Part shown: positions 33,198 to 45,100 of the stretch, one piece after another
How positions within the stretch are numbered: the stretch's first letter is position 1
How the letters are laid out: each line of letters starts with the position of its first letter
DNA from: Heterodera schachtii
Lineage: Eukaryota; Nematoda; Chromadorea; Rhabditida; Heteroderidae
Assembly: GCA_023374025.1 (NCBI GenBank)
Contig: SIJG01000005.1
Location: 1,286,782 to 1,350,781 of the forward strand
Direction of reading: 5' to 3'
Length of the DNA stretch: 64,000 nucleotides
Position numbers and translations under genes: made by a program
The notes under the pieces: model-generated
Databases searched by the model: none
The model's input: the letters and a program-made list of their open reading frames with translations, nothing else
Told to the model about the DNA's origin: nothing

Positions 33198-36100
33198 TTA
33201 AATTAAATCAGCTACTTTATGTTTGTCAATGTATTTTGATTCCAAATTGACAAAATCACGTTGATTATCGGCCTCATCCGTCCCTTGGAATAAATTGTTT
33301 CTGGCGAAATGTTTTTGAATTTTTTGTTCCGCCAAATTCAAATTGGCACCGCCTCTTCGTCCACCGCCCAACCCAATGAATTTGTAACTGTTCACAATCA
33401 CTTCGTCCAACTCCTTCTTCAATTTGTTGTCATTCTGCTGTAACTGTCCTCCGACATTGCTTTTTTGGCTTTGAATTTGGGTGTCATTCTTCTTTTTGAC
33501 ACCGACAAGCCAAGTTTTGCAGTAAATTTTTGATGAACTAAATGGGAAAAAAAAGCCGAAATATAAAATTTAGTTTGGGGACACCTGCTAAAAGAGTTCT
33601 TAGTTTTACTAAAGAATTTTCTCCAAAGTTTTGAAACAGACATTTAACATTACGAATTTCTTTTATTGGGCGGGTTATACAAAATGAATCTATCCTGAGA
33701 CTCGGTAATTAGTACCGGCTTTTCCAAGTAATATCCTACTATCGTATAGTCGAGATTTCACGAGATATATCCAAAAATTCCAAATTAAAAAGATGATCAA
33801 ACTGCATTATTGGAATGCTTTAATTTTGTAAAATCAACTTTAGATTAATTAGTTTTTTAATAACACATCGTCATAACCTCCCACTACCGTACATTTTTGT
33901 GTATTTTTGTGCAGTATACGGTGGACAGCCGTTTAGTAAAATCACGTGACAAAAATCGACATCGTCACGCGTGCAGTCGTTGAGGCGCGTAAGTTGAACG
34001 CGTATGCGTGTAACAACAAACCCGCAAAATTCATTAAACATATTTGAATCGGATGCGACACAAGTGATCGCAAAATATTGAGAATACTGTAATTTATAGG
34101 GTACGCGGTATTTGTCTAATTAATTTGTTCCCAATTTTATAATTACCAATATACCTTTTCGTGGAATTTTATTTGTTGTTCAAAGAGCATAGGCAATTTT
34201 TCATTTCCACTCTTTGAAGAATGAAACAATTTAAATGCTAAAAATAGGAAAAGCATAAAATATCAAAATTTTTTAATATTTTAAATATGTAAATAAACAT
34301 GTTAAACAATTAAAATAAAGTATTTTTTCATTGATAATTAAACCAAACTTTTACAAATTTATAGGTAAATATCTTAATTAATTAATAAAACAAATACCCT
34401 CATCAAGTGCATTTTTGATGATTTTTGTTGTTTGCCAATTTATTAGATATGTACTGTTACTTTCCGGGAAGCCGGGAGTGATCACCGGTAGCATCAGATT
34501 ACTGTAAGCACCGCCACTACCGTATTGGGACAACAAGTGTTTTTGCTCATCCCATGCATTCCAATTTAATGATGAATTGGGTCGGATTTCGGCAATTTGT
34601 ACGGGCAAAGGCCATTCCCTGAATTCATCAATTGCTTTTAATTGATTACTTAAGATTTAACCATGAAGAATAAGTGAAGAAGAAGCGTTCCAACAGAAAT
34701 GGTACGGTAGCTTCGGGATACAGTAAGACAATTTTTGCCGCCAAAACGCCCAAAGATGTGCCATTGAAGAAGCCCATTACATTATTATAAATATAATTAG
34801 CTAAATTTTAAATTATAAAACCCATAATTTATGTAATAGAATCTCTTTGTGAGTTTTTTTCTTCAAGTTTATCTTTTGGAAAACTCACATTTCGCCCACA
34901 GTTTGAGTAACAAAAGTAATTTATGAAAATTGTTATTCTTTTTGACCATTTCAAGTAATTTAAGATTAGAATGATAGCCTTAATTTTAAACAATTAGTGA
35001 AATGATACCATTAATTAATCTCAAATTATACACTTAATTATAGCAATTAGTGAAATTTAAGTTAATCATAAAAATTAGCTTTAAATATGCCCTCAATTAT
35101 CGCAATTCGGCTTCTTATATTACTCATTAATTAATTACCCGCGAGTGATCGGAGTGACTTTAGCATTTGTTCCTTGGCATTTTTTAATGATGCTTGATCA
35201 TTTCTGTCTTCTTCTTCTTTAAGCAGTTTGATTTTGTTGTCTAATTTTTCAATCATTTCCTCAATTTTTGTCAAAATATTCTTCTGCCGTAAATCATCAG
35301 CATCAATTTGCTGTTCTCCAGGAATTGAAGCGAACACAATATCAATTTCATGATCAAAGTTGATCAGTTTTAGTCTGATCAGCGGGACCCAATTGGATTG
35401 GATCCGTTGCAGCGAATGAACTTCAGGGTGCTGAAAAAGTGGAAAATTTTAAATTTTGTCGGAAAATTTGAATTTGCAGCATTTCATAATCTTTGTTTTG
35501 TGGTCCCTGTTTTCTAGGGATGTGCGAGAAACTCGGTTCTTGGTTCCCGACTCGGGAAATTTCTCGAGTTTTTGGCTTCCCGGTCTCGGTTCCGGTCTCG
35601 GGTTTTAGTCTCGGAAACTGAGAAATTTTTACACTGTTAAGGATGGCTATTTCGAAGGGAGGGGGTCGCCAGCGAAGGGGGAAAAGAGGAAAAACTATTG
35701 AGTTTTGAACATTTTTAACAAAAATCATGAAAAATCCTAAAAAATTCCTGTCGGCGCCTACCGACACCGCCGGACCCTCGCCCCTTGCACATCCTTCAAA
35801 TTTTTGGAAAAAGCACGCCGCAAAAAATTGTAAAAAATCTGATTTTTTGATCTCGAATGCACTGCTAATACGATTTGCTTATTTGGATAATGGGAGACAA
35901 AAATACAATATTTGAAATATTTTTGATCGAATAAATTCTAAAATTAACTGATTTGAAGCAATTTTACGAATTTTTTTTATTATGATTTTAAAATCGTATT
36001 TTTTGGCCTTGATGTGTTCTTATTTTGAAAAATTTTCGATCCGAACCCTGGCCTACCGGCAGCGCTGGACTTCATGTTCCCCAAAATTTTTGGAAAAGTG

Positions 36101-39100
36101 CGCAAAAAAGCGTTTTTAAAAGAAAAAAAAATGCCGTCACTTTAATGTTGAGACGCCTAGCAAAAATTACGTTTGACCTACCCCCTTTTTAATGTGTTTT
36201 TGATTATAAAAAATATATTTGAATTAATTTCATTTAAATTTCTCGGTTCTCTTATCGTTTCTCGGGGTCATTTCTCGGTTCTCGGTAAAAATCACTTCTC
36301 GCACATCCCTACTGTTTTCCCAAACTGCGGAATAATAATTTTAACAGTAACTTCTTACAAAGCACAGTCGGCAAAACAGTGAGTCATCATTTCGGCATTT
36401 TTTGTCAAATTTTTGATGGCACGGCACTGTGCCGAAGAATTGGTCAGCTTGAATATGTTCTGGCGACACACAAATAGTGTCAACATCAGAATCCGTCGTA
36501 AAAGCATCCAACATCATTGATCCGCTTAACAACAAATCGCTTTGGCCTTTTGACTAAATTTAAAATTTTGCTATTAAATTTTAATTTTAAAAATTCACCC
36601 ATTCTTTAATGACCGTCCGAATTTTGTTGAAATTTTCATTAATTTCTTGTGCCTTGTTTGTATCAAGCAGACCATGACCATTTGTGGTCAAAATTTGTTC
36701 CAGCTAAAAATGGAATTTGTTAAAAATTGATAAAAAAACTTAAATAAATATAATCATGATTAATTTGAAAGAAACTATCAATGCTCATTAATCATAATCA
36801 TCTGACTTAATTGTCCAAATATATAAAATTAAATAAACAGATCACTTTCTCTGATTTTATTTATTTACCAAAATTTAATTAATTTATTTAAGGTTAATTG
36901 AAAATATATATTTATATTTCTTACACGATATGTCAAGTCTACGTTATTTTCGCAATTAATTTGTTGAAGGTGTTCAATATGTGCTCGCCATTCCGATGGT
37001 TTTTGTCCAGGCATTAAAAACCGATTTTGTAAAAATTTTTTAAATTGTTTTGAATCTGAAATTGTCCAATTATGATTTAATTCATTGTTTATTATTTATA
37101 TTTAAAGCAGTGCTTTCGATACAATTGGTCACTAATCACTTATAAATATAGTCAAATTTTATTATAAAAAATTCAAAATTTCCACATGATGATGACTTAA
37201 CGATTTTCACAACCGCCAGCAACAAAATTTTCTAATTACTTTTTAATTAGCTTAAATTCACAAAAACATAAAAAATAATCGGAAAAAAACAAATAAATAT
37301 ATGATTATTTTAATTTATTTTATCATGCTGTGTAATAATCCTTTAAAAATTCTAAATTCATACCAATCTGTAGTTGTGCCTGAGTTTTGCTCCATTTCTC
37401 CATGTATTTAAGCAGACTTTTGCGTTTGCCTTCTTTTATTTTCCTATTTCCATTTACTGTAGTGAAAATTACCGTAATCGCTTGGGTTTGCGAATCTTTG
37501 CCCAATTTGTCCCAATCATTTGCCATCTCACCATTGGACAACAGAGTCCTGGCCAACCAATTTCTGTACAATTTTTCACCGATTTTTAGCCAATTTTTAT
37601 TCTCATAATTTTTTTCAAAATTTTCATCAAAATCTGAGGAAAAATTGCTCAACATTTGGTACAGTTCCATTATCAATAATTGTTCATTTTCTTTATTTAT
37701 TTTCTTATTTTCAATTTCTGCCCATTTCTCTTCAAAATTTATTTTTGAATGCCAAAATTTGATGCCAATTTTGTCAAAATGTCTCTCTGCCAAAATTCGG
37801 TGCCAAATTTCATTTGAATATATGCTAAATTCGAGCAAATTTCGCTGCATTTCAATGCTTAATTCTTTTGAATTTGAAATAATATTTTGTAAATGGCCAA
37901 GAAGAAAAGCATCCTCTTTAATATCTAAAATTTCTTAATTTTGAACAAAATTTTTATTTATTTAAAATTGGGGTTTTTATATTATATTTCCTGCGACTTT
38001 GTTTTTAGGAGAAATATTTCAATATCCATATTTAAAATTCTTTTGATTTTCAAAATAAATTTTTTGATTTTTAAAAATTTTAGTTAAATACAAAGACATT
38101 TTTCGTGCTTACAAAAAAAAGAAAAACTCAAAATTTATTTCAAATTCAAAATTTTTCTGAGATATACATAATTGAACGAGTTTTTTCCATTTAGGTATTT
38201 TATTATAATTTTTCATTCCAATTTATTTATATTTATTTTTGACAAGCTTTTGTAAGTTTTTAATTACTTTATATATTTTCAACAAAAGTAACAGTTTATA
38301 TTTAATTATTATAATATTTTTTTTATTAAAATACCTTCAATTTTATAGGCTTTTTTGATTTTGGCATTTGTAACAGTGGCATCATTTTTTGCAACTGTTC
38401 CTTCATTAATATTACCAGAATCTTTGTGCTTCGTTATTGAGCTCATTCGCTGTTTCTTTTTTGTCTCCACTTTGTCTTTGTTCTGTGTTATTTTGTCCCC
38501 ATTTATTTTGGTCGACGTTTTATCTTTATTGTCAAAAATCATCAACATTTCTTCTTCATTAATTTTATTTTCATTTTCCCTATTTTGTGTTTTGTCAACT
38601 TTTTCTTTTCCTTCCAAATTTTTTGTCGATGCTTTGTCTTTAATACCATTAGTCTTTTCAGTTGATGATACTTTGTCAGCTTGGAAATTCCTATTAGCAT
38701 CAGAAACTTTTTCCTCTGAAAGCTGATCCTCCCGATTTTTTGTCGTCATTTTTTCCACGGACAATTCATCCTCCCTATTTTTTGTCGGCACTTTTTTCTC
38801 CTCCCAATTCTTTGTCGACTCTTTGTACTCTGACAGTTGATCCTTCCGTTTATTTGTCGACGTTTTGTCCTCTGACAGTTGATCATCACGATTTTTTGTC
38901 GACACTTTGTCACTTTTATCATTTTTGTTCCTATCATCAAATGCTGACACTTTGTCTTGTGACATTTTGTCCTCAGAAGTGTTTTTCGTGTCTTTGCCAT
39001 TTTCTTTCTCTCCATTTTGTTCTTTTTTTGCCTTTTTCGCCTTCTTCTTTTTCTTCTTGTTGTTTTTGCTACTTTCTCCGGTATTCGTCCCATTTTCTTT

Positions 39101-42100
39101 GCCTAATAATGCGTCATTTAAATCATCAAATTTGGACTCAATTCCAACAATTCTTAAAATATTGTCAACTTCCATTATGCCAACAAAGTCGGAAAGCAAA
39201 ATTCGTGCTTCCATCATGGAACTCAAGCCTAAAATATTTAAAGTTTTTGATAAAATTAAAAAAAAAAAGTTGAATCACAATGCTTTAAAATCTTTCTTCT
39301 TACTATTTTATTTATAATTATCCTAATTTTTGAAATTATAAATTATTGATACATGAAATCCAACCATAGTGACATTTTTAAAACTCTATATAAATATATA
39401 TGTTTAAAAGCAAACCCTTTTTCATTAGCATAGCAAACTCTTCGATTGGGTCATATTTTTCCTCTGTTTTACCATGTTCTTCCCCAATGATCTTTACCAT
39501 CGGCTCTTGGTTCAAAAGTATCCGTTTAAGCTGATCAGCATGCAATTGGTTTAGCAATTCTCGCACTTCGGTGCCCATTGGATTGTGCCGTTGTTGTTCC
39601 TGCTTTTCATTACCACCGGCACTGTAAATTCGCTCCAATTCCGTTTCAATTTGTTTGATCAGTTTTTGCCCATACAATCTTCAACATTTGAGGATCATCA
39701 CAATGCCGATAAGTGCTCAGAAATTCTTTCAGTACACCGCTTGTTAGTTCAAAAATGTAAATGGCACTACCTATGCCATAATTATCAGTCAAATTCTCGT
39801 CAAAAACATTGTCGTATAAGATCTTTAATTCTTCCCGTTGTTTGTGCCAATATCCGCAAATATATTGCCCCTTTGGCTCAGCATCAAACCAGCGCACAAA
39901 CACAATGATATCGGCTGCCAATTTGGCACTCATTCGTTCGATTTCGGGAAAACGTTTGGCTTTTAAAATTGCATTTGTATAAAAAGACGTCAAAATTTCG
40001 TCGTCATTAAACACTAAAATTTTATGAGTTATTAGAAATTTTTTATTGTCTAAATGTGTATGTATAAAAACAATTTCGCACATTATAAATTATACAAATT
40101 TAAAAAATTCCGTTCTTGGCTATTACTGCCAAATGGTCGTTTCTCTAATTGTCCCCCCCCCCTCACTCATTTCAACTTACAAAAATTCAAAAAAGATGAG
40201 ATTTAGAGAATATCAAAGATTAACTTTTAAAGGAAAACTAAAAACAACCTAAGAAAAAGTTTTATATAATTTTCAAAAAAATTTTTAAATTTTTTCTTTA
40301 AACACATAATTATATTATTCCAAATGCTTTTTTCCACCCACCATTGCCAGGATATTGGCATATTTGAGGATATTTGGCACAAAGTTTGTCGAACAATTTT
40401 TTGCCAAGCAATCGCTTCAGTCTTGTCACTGTTCCTGCCACACTGCGCTTCGTGAAAACAGAAACAAACGGAATGCCATTTTCTACAGATGACAAAAATT
40501 CGTAGTGCCATTTCTGTATCCTTTCCCAAATTTGTTTAAATTCCGGCACTTTGCCATCATTTAAATCACATTCCAAAATTAATGATTCGGCTGGCAGAAT
40601 AAAGGTGCCGCCGCCATCCACGAATTTCATCAAATGCATCATCCAACAAAGTCCCTCCGCATTGTCAATTTTACCGTATACCTAAAAATTGGTTTTTTGC
40701 GCCATCGATTCGTTTTATAATCGCATTTATACGCCTTATTCTTTATTTTCCCGTTGCAATTATGAGCACAAAAATTACTGTAACCAGTTGGGTTGGGTAA
40801 TAGAAAATTATCATTTAGTCTTGGCATTGGGCACGATGGTCCCATTTTAAACGATTTGACAGGCCAAAAAGGGCTTAGCCATAGATTTGGTGGATCTACC
40901 AAAAATCATTTTAAATGGCTCAATTTAATACGATTTTCTTAAAATACGCATTTTTTCTGAAATAAAAAGCAACGTAAAACTCCGTGAAATTTTGCGAAAT
41001 TTGTAAAAAAAATTGAGTGCGTAAATTTTTTCGTTTTTACAGGCTGTACACCTTATATTAACCTAATTTCCAAAATTCAAATCATTCTGATGGCTACAAA
41101 ATAATAAAAATATCTGTTTCGCTTTTTAATGCAAAAATTATTTTAAATTTTCTATTTTTGGAAAATCTATTAAATTCCGGTAAGCACCTGACTGCGCATA
41201 ACGCCAAGTGCCATTCGTGTGTCGGTCGCTTGGGTGGTGCCAACATTCAGTTTAACGGCCAAACGCAATTTGAAATAGCCAAGAAGCAGTGATATGGCGA
41301 AACGATGTTCAGCTTTCTGAGCCATTTCAGTCCCACTACGGAAAAACAACACACGCGAGTACAGTGACTCACGATGCCTGGAGCAAAGCACTTCTGTGGA
41401 TTTAAAATTTCTGATACAATACGTATGATTTGGAATTGCTTTTTATGGCTTTTTTGCCAAAAATAAAAATAATTTTAAAAGAAGGGCTAAAAAATTGGTA
41501 CAAAAATGTGCCAAAATTTGAAACTTCTTCAACAAAAATTATCTTTTTGCGTGGAAATTTTTAAATTTTCTTTATTCAATTATAAAATTGAAGGCAATTC
41601 TCAAAAAACATTACAATAATTAGTGAAAAAATATTCCTGAAAATATAAAATTTTCTTAGTCCAAGTCTAACAAATAAGTAAGCTTAAATATAAAAAACAA
41701 TCTGACTGACCAACGTGCAATTGTTCCGGGAGCGCCTTTTCAAGCAGTTCAAATTCCTTTACAGAGCCAAGTGTGGTCAGCAGACGATCCTTTGCTAATT
41801 CAATTTGTTGTGCAGCGCCAGAAAAAATGCCTTTGAACGGATTAAGCCGTCTGATCAATCGATAAAGTGTAAGGCTGTGGATCAGCTCGTTATTGGGCTC
41901 CTTTCTGACCATAGCGATCAGTTCGGCACATTTTTCTATGGAATATTGAACATTGTTTGAAAATATGGGCTTTGTTGTTTCTGTTGGTAAATATTCAGCT
42001 ATAATTGTCTAAAAGTTTTAATTTCAAGGTTTTTTGAATTTAATCTACTTTTTTTATTATAAAAAATAATAAAGTTAAATTTGCTAATCGCTTTTATCAT

Positions 42101-45100
42101 GAAAAAAATAAATTTAAAATCCATTTTTCCCTAAAATACATTTCCCAGGTTCAGTTATTTACAATGAAAAATTAATAATAAATTAATTTAAATGAAACAT
42201 GGCAAAATTAATTTGGAAATATCTTCTAAACACATTCTCAAAAGGACGGAGCTCTTCCCGCACTCTAATACCGTTTCGTTATGATTCCTCATTAATTAAA
42301 AATATTAAATAATTAATGTACAGTAATTAAGCCCAAAAAGCCCTTTCATATCCGAATCTTTACCATTTCTGACCACCGTTTTTCCTTAACATTTGCCACA
42401 ATTCTTCTCTTTGCTGTTCCGTGGCATTCGTCCAAAAAAGATTGATGCAGGTAATTGTGAATTTATGAAGTGTACAAAATCGTTGTGCCAAATTGTCCAT
42501 TTGTCCAATTGTGTTCAGTGTGACAGACCATGCCGACCAAAATTTGTTCATTGCATCATTTCGGATTTCAAATTCTTCACTTTCCAAAACAGTTTCAATA
42601 AAAAGGTACAGTTCTTCAATAAAATTATTTAACTGAACATGCACATGTATAAGTAAAATATATTTAATCATTTTTATCCGTTTATTTATTTTGCAATTTC
42701 TTAATGGGTTCACAAATGAGAATTAAGCAAGGCTCCTAAAAATTGCGGGGGAAAAGCCCGAGTTTTTAATAAAATTTATTCACATTAAAAATTATGAAAA
42801 TTTTATAAAATATTATACATTTCTATAGATAACCCGTCCTACAGCGTAAAGTGCTTTGTCTAATCCTAATATATGGCGTTCTTAGGTTCTGCTGATTTTT
42901 AAATGCATATGGAATTGGTAGCTTAGCGGTGGGTGCCGAATTTAGGTGCAGCAATTAGCTTAAATTTATAATTAATTTACCAGCCAAATTGCTGCCAATA
43001 AAAATTTGTCGCTTTGTTGAATTGTGCGATATATCTGTGATACATCTGTGCCTGATCCAAACAGTTCATTGTCATTGAACAAGTTCACATAACTGTTTGC
43101 TAACAGAACCGCCTCAGTGTCTGAAAGCAAAAACATATTGCCAAAATTGGAATTTTCTGCCATTTCGGTTGTGCCCCCTGAATTTAACGGTCCATTAACT
43201 TCCCACTGAATACAAGAAAATAGCAGACTCGGGACATGGAAAAATCCTAATTTTATCTTGAGGGGGACGTTTTTTTTCAGAATCACTGTCCAAAACTTTC
43301 GTGTCCGAACTCAGGATTCGTGGGACGAGAAAAAATCGGGATGGGATGGCCAAAACCAGGACGAGAAAAGGCAGAGACTCGCGATTTGGCGGAAACCCTG
43401 TCCATGATCTTAGAATATTACCGAGTGTTGTGTTTGCATGACTTACCCTGGTATGGTATTATTTGTTGATCCTTTATTGGTATCTTTGGGTCATTCGTAA
43501 CCAACACCCAATCCGCCACCTTCTTGGTAACGCGACATTTACGAACAGTTGGCCAAATCATGATCATTTTGTCCAGTGGAAACATAATGGAGAAGCGCCG
43601 GATTAGCTCAAGGCCACTCATTTCTGGCAAAATTTAAAAATATGTTAACCGCCACAAATTTCAAATCTAACACACGAGGATTGCTTACTCTAAGACAAAA
43701 TTATATCGTATAAATTTTTTTTTTGCTCGATCATTTTCAGATTACCGTGCCGTAGTCGAGACTCAGGCTCAAAAATATAGAATTTATTGACTTGGGAATT
43801 GAACCGGGATTCTCGCGAAAATCATTAGTGTATGAAAATGCTTTCTCTTTAGCGATTAATGAGCAATAAGCAAACTCAAAAAAAGGTCTCAATTTATATA
43901 TAGTATTAACTACATTAATACAGTAATTGACAGTATACCGTTTAATTTTTGGCAAAATTCCTCCTTGACCATGGCCAACTTTTCCATTGTTTGCACATGC
44001 ATTTGGCTCAAATCATTTTGCATTGCCGTTAAATAATCAATTGAATTTGCCTCCCCTTCTTGGCGTTTGTCCTTATTTTTCGATTCCTTTTCTTTTTTGT
44101 CATTTGATTTAAGCTTTTCCATGTCCGCTTTCAACAAAAAAAGTCTAAACAAATTGACAAATGGTGGATTTGGCACAGTGCAACAATTTTTTGAACTGTT
44201 AGCTCCAATTTTGGCATCTGATCCAATCTGCTGATTATGATCATTTATCATTTGATCTCCATATTTGGCACATGATTGATTTCGATCAGCAACGGTATTG
44301 GAATGATCTGTCTCATTAGATGATGATGGATACTGATCATAATTTGTGTTGTCAGTTTGCTTGTTATGGTCAGGCCTTGACCCGGATAACTGAATATCTT
44401 GCCCATTTTGATCTCCTAATCCAAAAGTTTTATCCTTTTCAAATTCATTACTGTCCTCCGATCCAAATTCAACATCTGACAACAAATGCTGCTGCTTCTG
44501 CTGGTCACCCAATTCAATTTCTTCAAATTCTGATTGAATTTTTTTAACTTTTTCATACAATTTCCTATCCTCCTCCTCCTCCTGGGCTTCGTCCTGGTTT
44601 TCTCTTGCTAATATCTGATCAATCTCTTCAGATATTTGTTTTAATATATTTAACAGTTCAATCTTTTTCTCGAGTTCTTTGCTGGTTCTCTCAATTTGTT
44701 TCTCATTTATGCCATTTTTGTTCTCATTTAAAAATGTTTGCGTTTTGCCAATTTTGTCATTAATTTCATTTATCATTTTCTTTGTTTTGCCATTTTCGGT
44801 GAAATTATTTAATTCTAATGGAATTTCATCAATTAATTGAGCACATTGAATTCGAAGCATTGGCCATTCACTTTTTGGGTATTCTTTTTGTTCAAAAATC
44901 ACTTCAATGGCTTGAAAATAGGCAAAAAAATCCATTTTTACTTTGATTTTTGCTGCTTCCAAAAAATGCAGCCCAAAAAGCTGATCATATGAATACAAAT
45001 GCCAATCATAAAAGTCTAAATTTTATTTATTTAATTATTTATTATTTGTTGTTTCAGCAAAAATTTATTGGCAAAAAACCGAAAGAAAGACATTTAAAAA

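Noticed and set aside
38355..39317. Plus-strand Ser/Phe-rich frames
   Set aside because: Antisense of the Lys/Glu-rich exon 11 of the nucleotidyltransferase gene.
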